Shown here piece by piece: positions 43,502-53,337 of a stretch of DNA of 64,000 nt; position 1 is the first letter of the stretch, and the number at the start of each line of letters is the position of its first letter. The notes beneath the pieces are model-generated. The model ran no database searches, was not told the origin of the DNA, and saw only the letters and a list, made by a program, of their open reading frames with translations. This DNA is from Agrobacterium vitis (GTDB lineage Bacteria; Pseudomonadota; Alphaproteobacteria; Rhizobiales; Rhizobiaceae): assembly GCF_013337045.2 (NCBI RefSeq), contig NZ_CP118263.1, positions 93,891-157,890 of the forward strand, written 5' to 3'. The position numbers were made by a program, and so were the translations under genes.

Positions 43502-45538
43502 ATGCTTAGAATCGGCGTTGATATCGGTGGGACGTTCACAGATTTTTGCGGGTGGCGTGAAGGAGAGGACAGGATCGTCACTCTGAAGGTACCTTCGACT
43601 CCTCCCGCTTTCGAAAACGGTTTCCGCGAGGGATTCGAAAAACTACTGGAACGGCTCGCGCCCGAGCCGGGCGAGGCAGCCTTCGTCATGCACGGCACCA
43701 CGGTCAGCACGAATGCCGTAATCGAGCGAAAAGGCCCGAAGATCGCGTTCTTCGTAACGAAGGGATACAGGGATCTGCTCGAACTGCAGCGGATCGGCGT
43801 CCGCAACCCTCTGAACCTGTTCGAGATCCGAACCAGGCCGCTGATCGATCGCGAGATGGTTTTCGAGGTTGAGGAACGCCTGCTGCGCGGCGGCTTGGTT
43901 CGAACCTCGATCGACGAGGCCGCAGTCGAGGCACTTGCCCGTCGTGCAGCCGACGCAGGTGCTGCCGGCTATGCGGTCGCGCTGCTTCACAGCTACGCCA
44001 ACCCGCAGCATGAACAAGCGGTCGCGCGGGCTATCCGTAAAGCGGTCGGCGAAGATGCCGAGGTCAGCCTGTCCAGCGAGATCTGGCCGCGGATCGGAGA
44101 ATACGAAAGAGCGATCGTCAGTGTGCTCAACGCTTTCGTGAAGCGCCGGATGAACGAGTATATCGGTGCGGTCGAAACTTATGTGGCTGAACGGTTGCCA
44201 GGGTCGCAACTTTTCGTCACACGCTCGAACGGTGGTGCGATGGCCGCCAGTGAGGCGCGCAACTTCCCCGTCCATACGCTTCTGTCGGGTCCGGCGTCTG
44301 GCGTGACGGCTGTGCAATATCTCGGCCGCGCCTTGGGCGAACACAACATCCTCACCATGGACATGGGTGGCACCAGCACTGACATCTCGCTCGTGCGCGA
44401 TGGCGAAGCTCTGACCTCGACTTCGGCCGAGGTGGGTGAGTTTCCGGTTGTCATGCCAGTTACCAGCATCGAGGCGATCGGCGCAGGCGGCGGTTCGGTC
44501 GTCACGATTGATGGCGGGGTGTTGCGTATCGGCCCGCGCAGTGCTGGGTCCTATCCTGGCCCTGCCTGCTTCAGCCGAGGCGGCACGGAACCCACGCTGA
44601 CCGATGCCTTTTTACTTGCGGGCTATTTGCCTGAAGCCCTTCTTGGCGGCGATATGCTGCTCGATCGTCATGCCGCCGAACGCGCTATGGCGCCGATTGC
44701 GGAGACTCTCAAGACGGACGTGCTCAGCGCCGCGGAAATGTGCGTCACCGTCGCAAGCTCGAACATGGTGGCCGGTGTCTTGCCTTATCTCGCACGCCAG
44801 GGCGTCGATCCCGAAGATCTGACGGTGCTCGTTTACGGCGGAGCTGGCGCGATCCAGGGGCCGCTCCTTGCGGCCGAGATCGGCGTGAACCGCGTTCTTG
44901 TGCCGGCGACACCTTCCGTATTCTGTGCCCTCGGGGGCCTTGTCTCTGATTTGAGCAACGACGCGCTCGAAACCGTCCACGGCCTTGATATCGATGGTTC
45001 TCTCATCGCGAAGAAGTTTCAGGTCCTTCGCGAGCAGGGAGCCGAATGGTTATCGCGGCAGGCACCGCCGGAGCGTCTCGTGTCGAAAACGTTCGAGTGC
45101 TGGGCCGAGATGCGCTACGTCGGGCAGTCCTTCCAGGTCGACGTGCGGCTGCCGGATACGGCGATCGAAGCGCACGACATTGCCGCAATGCATGCCGCCT
45201 TCCACCAAGAGCACGAACGCATCTACAGCCATGCCGACAAAGCGGCGCCAGTCGAGTTCGTCGACCTGCGCATGCGCGTGCGTGGATCGATGTCGATACC
45301 TCAGCCCACAACACCGGAAACGTTCGGGGCTGGCGGTGCGCTCAAAACGGTTCGTTCGATGCGCTTCCACAACAAACTCATTCCCGAGGTACGCGTCTTC
45401 GATCGCGCATCTCTCACCCCCAACGATGCGATCCAGGGGCCGGCCGTCATCGAGCAGCGTGATGCGACGATCGTCGTTCCGCCAGAGTTCGTTGCCCGCG
45501 TCGGAGCCTTTGGCGCAATTCTCATGACCCGGAGCTGA
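43502..45538 (+). CDS. hyuA: HyuA-type ATP-dependent lactam/hydantoin hydrolase subunit
   Basis: A 678-residue protein of the hydantoinase A/5-oxoprolinase family, which opens cyclic amides with ATP together with HyuB. The actin-like ATPase starts MLRIGVDIGGTFTDFCGWRE. Further marks are VMHGTTVSTNAVIERKGPKI (residues ~62-81), NILTMDMGGTSTDISLVRDG (~282) and VLVYGGAGAIQGPLLAAEIG (~443). It starts the plus-strand pair divergent from noxB. Position in a nopaline locus suggests a lactam formed from nopaline (pyronopaline) as substrate; this is inference. Length is normal for the family. Confidence 0.9.
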   Translation: MLRIGVDIGGTFTDFCGWREGEDRIVTLKVPSTPPAFENGFREGFEKLLERLAPEPGEAAFVMHGTTVSTNAVIERKGPKIAFFVTKGYRDLLELQRIGVRNPLNLFEIRTRPLIDREMVFEVEERLLRGGLVRTSIDEAAVEALARRAADAGAAGYAVALLHSYANPQHEQAVARAIRKAVGEDAEVSLSSEIWPRIGEYERAIVSVLNAFVKRRMNEYIGAVETYVAERLPGSQLFVTRSNGGAMAASEARNFPVHTLLSGPASGVTAVQYLGRALGEHNILTMDMGGTSTDISLVRDGEALTSTSAEVGEFPVVMPVTSIEAIGAGGGSVVTIDGGVLRIGPRSAGSYPGPACFSRGGTEPTLTDAFLLAGYLPEALLGGDMLLDRHAAERAMAPIAETLKTDVLSAAEMCVTVASSNMVAGVLPYLARQGVDPEDLTVLVYGGAGAIQGPLLAAEIGVNRVLVPATPSVFCALGGLVSDLSNDALETVHGLDIDGSLIAKKFQVLREQGAEWLSRQAPPERLVSKTFECWAEMRYVGQSFQVDVRLPDTAIEAHDIAAMHAAFHQEHERIYSHADKAAPVEFVDLRMRVRGSMSIPQPTTPETFGAGGALKTVRSMRFHNKLIPEVRVFDRASLTPNDAIQGPAVIEQRDATIVVPPEFVARVGAFGAILMTRS

Positions 45539-45541
45539 TCA

Positions 45542-47497
45542 ATGGATGCCGTTCGTACTGCCGTCATGAACAATCGATTCAACGCGATTGTCGAAGAAGC
45601 CTCTGCCGCGATCTACCGCACCGCCCACACGACTTTCGTTAAGATCGTGCAGGATTATCAGTGTGCGATTGCGACTGCCGAAGGCGAAATGTTCGCTTAT
45701 CCGATGTTGTCTGGCGTCAATGTCTTCGTCGGCTCCCCGTTGAAGCCGACGCTGGATGCCATCGGCCGGGAGAACCTGAAGCAAGGCGATATCATCATCA
45801 CCAACGATCCCTTTGCCACGGACGGTCTGGTGACGCACCTGATGGACGTTACGCTGCTTTATCCGATCTTCTACGACGAGAAGCTGATCGCGATCGGCTG
45901 GGCATTTGTCCATGCGTCCGATATCGGCGGCGCCGTTCCAGGAAGTATCTCGCCAGCCTTCACGGAAGTATTCCAGGAGGGCCTCCGTGTCAGGCCAATG
46001 AAGCTCTACGAAGGAGGGGTGTTGAACGAAGCGATCAAGTCGATCTTCCAGGACAACAGCCGAATTCCGACCGAGTTGTGGGGCGACATTCAGGCCATGA
46101 TCTCGGGCCTGAAGAGCATGGACCGGCGCGTCAGCGAGCTTTGCGAGCGATATGATCGTGAGAGTGTCGAGGAGGGGATGCAGGACGTCATCAACTACGC
46201 GGAGACCAAGGCCCGCGCGGTGATCAGGACGATTCGGGACGGTGTATATACCTTCTCGGACTATCTTGAAGGGATCCATGATGGTCAGCTGGCCTATTTC
46301 AGCGTGACCATGACGGTGAAGGACAGCGAGATCGAGGTTGATTTTACCGGCACGGATCCGCAATTGGCGGCCGCCTACAACCTGGTAACGGGGGCAACCA
46401 CCCACCCCTACATTATCCAGTGCCTTTACGCCTACATCCTGACCGTTGATCCGCTGACGCCGCGCAACTCCGGTATCTTGCGGGCGATCCACGGCCATGC
46501 TCCGCGCGGCACGGTTCTCAACGCGGTCTATCCCGCATCCGGCGGGTCTCGTGCTGCATCAGCGACACGCGCCTACGACGTTATCCTGGGGTGCCTCAAT
46601 CAGGCACTACCGGAGGGCCTTGCCGCAGCCGGTGGCGGTATGAGCGGGGTTATCGTCGTTTCGGCTCCCGATCCTCGTACAGGCCGTGACCGTGTCAACG
46701 TGGTGGGTACGATCGACGGCGGCGGCGGTGCCCGCCGTGGCGTTGACGGCCTGGACGGATCGGAAGTACGCTACTCACAGCGCAGCGTGCCAGTCGAAGT
46801 CATCGAGATCGAAACGGTGCTGGTCATGCGGGCGCTCCGCCTCGTGCCGGACAGTCGCCGCGCGGGAAGATTCGCCAGCGGCGCCGCGCTCGAAATCGAA
46901 ATGGAAAACACGTCAAATCGCGCGGTCATAACGGTCAGAAACCTGAACCGGTTTGTGTTCGCGCCGTGGGGCTTCAAGGGGGGAGAGATCGGTCTTCTGG
47001 GTAAGGCAATCGTCAATCCTGGCCGACCCGATGAGCGATCGGTCGGCAAGATCTCGGTGCTGGAGCTCGGACAGGGCGATATTCTCAGGATCACCAGTTC
47101 CACAGGCGGGGCGTTCGGCGAACCTCTTGAGCGGGATGTGGCGGCGATCGCGCGCGAGATCGAAAACGGCATGATTTCCCCGGAGCGGGCCGCCGACGTC
47201 TATGCTGTCGTCTTCGACCGGGACGGTAAGATCGATGAGGCGGCGACTGCGGAACATCGCCGCGAACGCGGGAACCAGAGGTCCGGCGACTTCAATTTCT
47301 GCATCGAACGCCAGCGTCAGGACCAGGTGTGGTCGCAGCAGACACGCAGGGAACTGGCATCGCGAGCACTGACCTATGAACAGCGCATCCGCAGCCAGCT
47401 TGTCGATCGCGTTCATCACCGCCTGTTGGCGAAAGGTGAACGGGTTGATGCCGGGAAACTGGATCAAGTCATCGCCGAAGAAGCTGGCCGGTTGTAG
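45542..47497 (+). CDS. hyuB: HyuB-type lactam/hydantoin hydrolase subunit
   Basis: A 651-residue protein of the hydantoinase B/5-oxoprolinase family, partner of HyuA. Family blocks are NRFNAIVEEASAAIYRTAHT at the start, GDIIITNDPFATDGLVTHLM (residues ~83-102), VDFTGTDPQLAAAYNLVTGA (~262), and GGAFGEPLERDVAAIAREIE near 525. The last ~80 residues (from about AEHRRERGNQ) are charged and look like an extension. It begins three bases after the hyuA stop, so they are one operon. A long frame on the opposite strand is a shadow. Confidence 0.9.
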   Translation: MDAVRTAVMNNRFNAIVEEASAAIYRTAHTTFVKIVQDYQCAIATAEGEMFAYPMLSGVNVFVGSPLKPTLDAIGRENLKQGDIIITNDPFATDGLVTHLMDVTLLYPIFYDEKLIAIGWAFVHASDIGGAVPGSISPAFTEVFQEGLRVRPMKLYEGGVLNEAIKSIFQDNSRIPTELWGDIQAMISGLKSMDRRVSELCERYDRESVEEGMQDVINYAETKARAVIRTIRDGVYTFSDYLEGIHDGQLAYFSVTMTVKDSEIEVDFTGTDPQLAAAYNLVTGATTHPYIIQCLYAYILTVDPLTPRNSGILRAIHGHAPRGTVLNAVYPASGGSRAASATRAYDVILGCLNQALPEGLAAAGGGMSGVIVVSAPDPRTGRDRVNVVGTIDGGGGARRGVDGLDGSEVRYSQRSVPVEVIEIETVLVMRALRLVPDSRRAGRFASGAALEIEMENTSNRAVITVRNLNRFVFAPWGFKGGEIGLLGKAIVNPGRPDERSVGKISVLELGQGDILRITSSTGGAFGEPLERDVAAIAREIENGMISPERAADVYAVVFDRDGKIDEAATAEHRRERGNQRSGDFNFCIERQRQDQVWSQQTRRELASRALTYEQRIRSQLVDRVHHRLLAKGERVDAGKLDQVIAEEAGRL

Positions 47498-47560
47498 CGG
47501 CGATGGTCCTGTGATCGTAAGCAGTTAGTGTGAACGGTCGTCTGAAAGTGCGGCTATTGG

Positions 47561-47591
47561 AAGGGATGCCTCCTCCAAGGGGGCATCCCTT
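47561..47591. terminator. Bidirectional terminator hairpin between hyuB and the LysR gene
   Basis: 13-base arms (AAGGGATGCCTCC and GGGGGCATCCCTT) pair with one mismatch across the loop TCCAA. It lies between two convergent genes, 63 bases past the hyuB stop and 26 past the stop of the LysR gene, and would end both transcripts. Confidence 0.8.
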
Positions 47592-47617
47592 GTTCATTCA
47601 GGATTTCAAAAGCGCCG

Positions 47618-48538
47618 CTATTTTCGCGCTGAAATCAGGTTTTGCGCAGCCAACGTCGCAAACTCGACGAAAGGCAGTATCCCTGGAACCGGGCAATCCG
47701 GATTCCAGCCCACGGCCATCGAAATTTCGACGGACATATCGTCCACAACTCGGGTAACAACGCCGTCGGGGGTCATCGCAGACACCCACTCCGGCAGGAA
47801 TGTGATCCCGACGCCGGCAATCACCAGGGCCAGAGCTGTATTGGTGTCGGAGACCGCTATGTCGTTCTCGATCAGCAGGCCGGCGCCGACAAGTTGTTCG
47901 TATACAGTCTCAAAACACGATAGCTCGAAGCGCTTGAGCGCGAAAACACCGTGCCCGGCGAAATCTGACAATCTCAACGCCGGTTTCCTCGCAAGTGCCG
48001 ATTGGCGAGGCATGACGGCGACAAATCGTTCCGAGAGCAGGTGGCGAAACCGCACGAGATTGCTATTTGATGGCGGTCGCATCAACCCGACATGGAAGTC
48101 ACCGCGCTCGATCCCCCGCAGAAGCTCGATAGAATCGACCTCTTTGATGACAAGCCTTGTCCTGGGAAACCTTTGCCGGAAACGGCTCAAGATCAAGGGG
48201 AGCAATTGACTGGTGGCCGGGCTGATCGCTCCGATGATCAGCTCTTCTCCGCCGGGACTGAGACCGCCGGCTTCCAGCTTGGCATTGAGGATCGCCTCGT
48301 CGATTTTCAAAAGGATCTCGCGCGCGTGATCAAGGAATGACGCCCCCGCACGCGTCAGCTCCACGCGCCGCGTAGAGCGGATGAACAGTTGCACCCCCAT
48401 AAGCTCTTCGAGCCGCTTGATCTGCTGGCTGAGCGTTGGCTGCGACATGTTCAGTCGGATCGCGGCTCTGCGGAAATGTAGTTCTTCAGCGGCAACGACA
48501 AAGCAGCGGATGCTTCCGATCTCTATTTGATACGACAT
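47618..48538 (-). CDS. LysR-family transcription regulator
   Basis: A 306-residue LysR protein. The helix-turn-helix is FVVAAEELHFRRAAIRLNMS followed by QPTLSQQIKRLEELMGVQLF (residues ~13-52). The effector domain follows from ~90 (ELIIGAISPATSQLLPLILS). It differs from NocR and resembles CbbR/BenM-type regulators that have a PTLSQQI recognition helix. It lies 114 bases downstream of nocM on the same strand and is convergent with hyuB, so it may be the last gene of the noc transcript or independent. Its targets are unknown; hyuAB is a candidate. Confidence 0.88.
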   Translation of the reverse strand: MSYQIEIGSIRCFVVAAEELHFRRAAIRLNMSQPTLSQQIKRLEELMGVQLFIRSTRRVELTRAGASFLDHAREILLKIDEAILNAKLEAGGLSPGGEELIIGAISPATSQLLPLILSRFRQRFPRTRLVIKEVDSIELLRGIERGDFHVGLMRPPSNSNLVRFRHLLSERFVAVMPRQSALARKPALRLSDFAGHGVFALKRFELSCFETVYEQLVGAGLLIENDIAVSDTNTALALVIAGVGITFLPEWVSAMTPDGVVTRVVDDMSVEISMAVGWNPDCPVPGILPFVEFATLAAQNLISARK

Positions 48539-48652
48539 CTCCGCTCACCAATACAAAGCAACGTAACAGTCAAACCCGAATATTTGAATGTTACGTCGAG
48601 TTTCGCCTGAGCGCACTCTTTCGATCGGTAATCCAACGGGGATTTCCAAGTT

Positions 48653-49378
48653 CTAATGCGTCTCCACGGCCTTCGGAGCCGTTCCGCCCACCCGGGCGCG
48701 CATGTGCGGATTGAGCCACCACTCCGCCAGCATGACCAGACGGCTAACAACGAACGTGATGGACAGGTAGATCGCACCGGCGACGATGAACACTTCGACC
48801 GGGCTGTAGGTAGCCGAGATGATCTGCTTCGCCAGACCGGTCACTTCGACGATCGTGATTGTCGAAGCAAGCGACGTCGATTTGATGATGAGCATCACTT
48901 CGTTGCCATAGGCCGGCAACGCTTGCCGGATGGCGATCGGGAACACGATTCTCCTAAACTGGAGAATTGTGGACATGCCAACAGCGCGCGCGGCTTCGAT
49001 CTGCCCGAGAGGAACCGCCTGTATGCCGCCCCGGATGATTTCGCTGGTATAGGCTGCGGTATTGAGGGCCAGAGCGAGGATCGCGCAGAACCACGGTTCG
49101 CGGAACGACGACCACAGACCAACTTCCGTGAGGAACACTCTGAACTGAGCCGACCCGTAGTAAATCAGGAACATCTGCACCAGAAGCGGGGTCGATCTGA
49201 TCAGGTATACGTAGCCGTATGCTACCGAAGAAACGATGCGGTTTTTCGAAAGCCGCATAAGCGCGACAGGCACCGAAACAACAAATCCGATGAGAAGCGA
49301 TATGAACGCGAGCGCCAGCGTCGTGGGGACGGCAGCAATGAGTTTGGGGAACGACTCGATGATGAGTTGAATATCCAT
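48653..49378 (-). CDS. nocM: NocM, nopaline ABC permease
   Basis: A 241-residue inner-membrane permease of the polar-amino-acid (HisM) family, for nopaline uptake. Features are YLIRSTPLLVQMFLIYYGSA after the second helix, and the EAA loop GQIEAARAVGMSTILQFRRI (residues ~125-145). It ends with a polar tail containing HMRARVGG. Its start follows the nocQ stop by one base (49378/49380). Pairs with NocQ. Confidence 0.92.
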   Translation of the reverse strand: MDIQLIIESFPKLIAAVPTTLALAFISLLIGFVVSVPVALMRLSKNRIVSSVAYGYVYLIRSTPLLVQMFLIYYGSAQFRVFLTEVGLWSSFREPWFCAILALALNTAAYTSEIIRGGIQAVPLGQIEAARAVGMSTILQFRRIVFPIAIRQALPAYGNEVMLIIKSTSLASTITIVEVTGLAKQIISATYSPVEVFIVAGAIYLSITFVVSRLVMLAEWWLNPHMRARVGGTAPKAVETH

Positions 49379-49379
49379 A

Positions 49380-50090
49380 TTATTGGCTCCTCACACCGCG
49401 GTTCGCCCACTTTTCAGCTTTGAGAAAGCCCCGATTTGACACGGAGGAAAGAAGAAGGAAGATCACGAAGGCGGTGATGTAGAAGGTAAAGGGCTGCTTC
49501 GTCGAACCTGCGCCCATCGCCGCCGTCCGCATGATTTCGACCAGGCCGACAACGGAGATTAGCGACGTGTCCTTGAGCGTGAACTGCCAGACGTTTCCAA
49601 GGCCTGGGAGGGCGAACCTAGCCGCTTGTGGGATCAGCACCCGGCGCAGCCGCAGCCATGGACCCATCCCAATGGATTTCGCCGCTTCGATCTGACCGGG
49701 GGGGACAGCGAGAACGGCCGCGCGAATGACCTCGGTGGCATATGCTCCGGCACTCACGCTGATACAGAGCACGCCGATCACGAAGATTGGAGGCTCGATG
49801 TATCCGCCGTATCCGAACAGTCCGTTGGCAATGGTGCGCAGGAGTGTCCCGCCACCGAAGAATACCAGAAAGATGATGAGTAGTTCAGGGACGCCGCGAA
49901 CGACCGTCGTATAGACGTCACCGAGCAGGCGTAGTGACCAGAAACGGGATAGCTTTGCCGCAGCAAAAATCGAACCAAAGATGATTCCGAAAAAGTACGA
50001 ACAGGCTGCGACGACAACGGTCATCATTGCCCCACGCACCAGTTCATCGCCCCAGCCGGCATCTCCCCATTGTAATAGTGTTAAATCCAT
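49380..50090 (-). CDS. nocQ: NocQ, nopaline ABC permease
   Basis: A 236-residue HisQ-type permease beginning MDLTLLQWGDAGWGDELVRG. The motif RGVPELLIIFLVFFGGGTLL and the EAA loop GQIEAAKSIGMGPWLRLRRV are typical. ATG 50090 is used. The frame extends to 50303, but that part overlaps nocT and lacks family similarity. The spacing to nocT is 73 bases. Confidence 0.92.
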   Translation of the reverse strand: MDLTLLQWGDAGWGDELVRGAMMTVVVAACSYFFGIIFGSIFAAAKLSRFWSLRLLGDVYTTVVRGVPELLIIFLVFFGGGTLLRTIANGLFGYGGYIEPPIFVIGVLCISVSAGAYATEVIRAAVLAVPPGQIEAAKSIGMGPWLRLRRVLIPQAARFALPGLGNVWQFTLKDTSLISVVGLVEIMRTAAMGAGSTKQPFTFYITAFVIFLLLSSVSNRGFLKAEKWANRGVRSQ

Positions 50091-50163
50091 CGCCCACGCC
50101 TCAAGCTTGCAAAACGGATAGAGCGCCGGACGCACGAGTGCCGACGCTCCAACTAAAAGAGAT

Positions 50164-51042
<879 letters not shown>

Positions 51043-51079
51043 TTATTTCGAATCTTGACTCTTCTGCGCGCTTACGCGC

Positions 51080-51853
51080 TCACAGAACGCTGGAGAGGAA
51101 GGCCCGACACCTTGGTGACGTCGGGTTCTGGAACACTTCTTGCGGCGTTCCCTGCTCTTCGATTTGCCCCTTTTCGAGGAAGAGAACCTTGTTCGATACG
51201 TCGCGAGCAAAACCCATTTCGTGCGTCACCACGACCATCGTCCGCCCCTCCTCGGCGAGCTTCCTGATCACCTTCAGGACTTCACCCACCAATTCCGGAT
51301 CGAGGGCAGAGGTTGGTTCGTCGAAGAGAAGCGCGCTCGGCTGCATAGCCAGTGCGCGTGCGATGCTGACGCGCTGTTGTTGCCCACCTGACAATTGAGA
51401 CGGGTAGGCGTCGTGCTTGTCGGCAATACCGACCTTGTCCAGGAAATCCATTGCACGGTCGCGCACGTCGCCCTTGGGCTGCTTGAGAACGTGTACGGGG
51501 CCTTCCATGACGTTCTGCAGGACAGTCATATGTCCCCACAGATTGAAGCTCTGGAACACCATGCCAAGTTGCATCCGCATGCGTTCGATCTTTTTGCGAT
51601 CGACTCCGACCAATCGGCCGGCCGCATCGGTTTTGACGACAACCTCCTCCTGCCCGACCGCGATACGGCCCTTATTCGGCGTTTCGAGGAAATTCATACA
51701 GCGAAGGAAAGTACTCTTACCGGAGCCGGAGCTGCCAATTATCGAAACGACGTCACCCTTATCGGCCGTGAGTGAAATCCCCTTCAGAACTTCGAGCGTT
51801 CCGAAGTTTTTATGCACGTCTTCTGCCACCAAGGTGGGTTGAGTAGCGTCCAT
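51080..51853 (-). CDS. nocP: NocP, ATPase of the nopaline transporter
   Basis: A 257-residue ABC ATPase of the HisP/GlnQ class. Walker A is [20 protein letters not shown], the Q-loop [11 protein letters not shown], the signature [20 protein letters not shown], Walker [16 protein letters not shown], and the H-loop [14 protein letters not shown] 51853 follows AAGGGA by six bases. ATG 51874 upstream has its Shine-Dalgarno too close. It is the first gene of the noc uptake operon, divergent from nocR with the operator between. Confidence 0.93.
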   Translation of the reverse strand: MDATQPTLVAEDVHKNFGTLEVLKGISLTADKGDVVSIIGSSGSGKSTFLRCMNFLETPNKGRIAVGQEEVVVKTDAAGRLVGVDRKKIERMRMQLGMVFQSFNLWGHMTVLQNVMEGPVHVLKQPKGDVRDRAMDFLDKVGIADKHDAYPSQLSGGQQQRVSIARALAMQPSALLFDEPTSALDPELVGEVLKVIRKLAEEGRTMVVVTHEMGFARDVSNKVLFLEKGQIEEQGTPQEVFQNPTSPRCRAFLSSVL

Positions 51854-52101
51854 TCGCGTTCCCTTGTTTTTCATTCCTAATCTCTTGCAATGCAGCGGAA
51901 ACTCTCACGGCAGGACAGCCGAGAATGACGCCGCTGGCATCTGCCAGCATTTATTTTCAACGATGCAGCACGTGTTAACATGCCCGCCGAAGTGCAATTC
52001 GAGATTAGGACCCAGTTTTCTATTGTTACTAAAAGCTTGCCTTCCATATCGCAAGGGCAGTAATAAGCATGCGCCCATGCGCATATGTTATGGAGGGGAC
52101 A
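51854..52101. promoter_or_regulatory. nocP-nocR divergent promoter region
   Basis: Contains the putative NocR operator (52037-52096), which overlaps the nocR start region. NocR represses itself and activates nocP with nopaline in related plasmids. Confidence 0.75.
52037..52096. promoter_or_regulatory. Putative NocR operator, copy at nocR/nocP
   Basis: It includes the core CAAGGGCAGTAATA shared with 43180-43193, then GCAT and ATGTTATG. It ends just before the nocR ATG, with the ribosome-binding GGAGGGG overlapping its end. LysR regulators usually bind such autoregulatory positions. Confidence 0.75.
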
Positions 52102-53004
52102 ATGATTCAATCGCGTCAGTTGGAAGCGTTCCGGGCTGTGATGCTGACGGGAGGTATGACGTCTGCAGCTGATCTTGTGAGGATCACACAGCCCGCAATT
52201 AGCCGGCTGATCAGGGATCTCGAAGACGAAATAGGGATCAGCCTGTTCGAGAGAACGGGCAACCGCTTACGACCCACTCGTGAGGCCGGTATTCTGTTCA
52301 AGGAAGTGTCGCGACATTTCAACGGGATTCAGCACATCGACAAAGTCGCGGCTGAACTGAAGAAGTCTCACATGGGGTCTCTAAGGGTCGCCTGTTATAC
52401 GGCGCCGGCTCTGAGTTTTATGTCCGGCGTCATTCAGACGTTCATCGCCGATCGGCCCGACGTGTCGGTCTACCTCGACACGGTTCCCTCCCAGACGGTC
52501 CTCGAATTGGTCTCGCTCCAGCACTACGATCTCGGAATATCGATATTGGCTGGCGACTATCCTGGTCTCACCATCGAACCTGTCCCTTCCTTTCGTGCGG
52601 TCTGCCTGCTGCCGCCGGGGCATCGTCTCGAAGACAAGGAAACTGTTCATGCGACGGACCTTGAAGGAGAGTCATTGATTTGCCTCTCTCCAGTAAGCCT
52701 TCTACGGATGCAAACGGACGCCGCACTGGACAGCTGCGGCGTCCACTGTAATCGCAGGATAGAAAGTAGTCTGGCGCTGAATCTCTGCGATCTGGTAAGC
52801 AGGGGAATGGGGGTTGGTATCGTCGACCCCTTCACTGCCGACTACTACAGTGCAAATCCGGTTATTCAGCGCTCCTTTGATCCGGTTGTCCCCTACCATT
52901 TTGCTATCGTTCTTCCGACCGACAGCCCACCGCCGCGCTTGGTTAGCGAGTTCCGGGCAGCGTTGCTTGATGCTTTGAAAGCCTTGCCCTATGAAACCAT
53001 TTGA
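52102..53004 (+). CDS. nocR: NocR, LysR-type activator of nopaline catabolism
   Basis: A 300-residue LysR protein that senses nopaline. It starts MIQSRQLEAFRAVMLTGGMT, then SAADLVRITQPAISRLIRDL gives the helix-turn-helix and FERTGNRLRPTREAG the wing. The effector domain has SLRVACYTAPALSFMSGVIQ and ends PPPRLVSEFRAALLDALKAL. The sequence agrees with NocR/OccR. ATG 52102 is preceded by GGAGGGG. The frame runs back to 52069, but that part is the promoter. It is divergent from nocP. Confidence 0.95.
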   Translation: MIQSRQLEAFRAVMLTGGMTSAADLVRITQPAISRLIRDLEDEIGISLFERTGNRLRPTREAGILFKEVSRHFNGIQHIDKVAAELKKSHMGSLRVACYTAPALSFMSGVIQTFIADRPDVSVYLDTVPSQTVLELVSLQHYDLGISILAGDYPGLTIEPVPSFRAVCLLPPGHRLEDKETVHATDLEGESLICLSPVSLLRMQTDAALDSCGVHCNRRIESSLALNLCDLVSRGMGVGIVDPFTADYYSANPVIQRSFDPVVPYHFAIVLPTDSPPPRLVSEFRAALLDALKALPYETI

Positions 53005-53007
53005 TCG

Positions 53008-53337
53008 TCAGGATCGCAGCAAGTTGTCAAAGATATCGAGTCCAGCCCGGTGTCGTGGTCGAAAGGCTGGCGAACCCGGCTTATTCCGTTCTAGAGGCCA
53101 CCAGTCGGCGAGATTTACCCGCACGAAAACATTGTTGCTGATGCGATAGGCAGCGGGACCGGCGCGCAGCTCGTCGAAATCACGGCTAGACGGAGATTCT
53201 GTGGCGACTGCAGATAGAAAGATGCCTCCGAACACTGTGGTTCCCGGAACGCTGTAATTCGAGCGGTTGGGTACTTTCGACACGGTGATGTTTTGCCCGA
53301 ACACAACAGACTTGTTGGGTCTGGGCACGTGTCTCAT
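53008..53337 (-). CDS. Unknown protein translationally coupled to trbI
   Basis: A 109-residue basic protein (start MRHVPRPNKSVVFGQNITVS) that I do not recognise. No signal peptide or clear membrane helix. Its ATG overlaps the trbI stop as ATGA (53334-53337), so it is most likely the last gene of the trb operon. Its end is three bases from the end of the convergent nocR, with no room for a terminator. It could be a shortened gene cut by the joining of the noc and trb regions. Confidence 0.55.
   Translation of the reverse strand: MRHVPRPNKSVVFGQNITVSKVPNRSNYSVPGTTVFGGIFLSAVATESPSSRDFDELRAGPAAYRISNNVFVRVNLADWWPLERNKPGSPAFRPRHRAGLDIFDNLLRS

Noticed and set aside
45539..46498. Long minus-strand open frame (319 residues) opposite hyuB
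   Set aside because: It lies entirely antisense to a gene with clear family motifs; GC-rich third positions create such frames.
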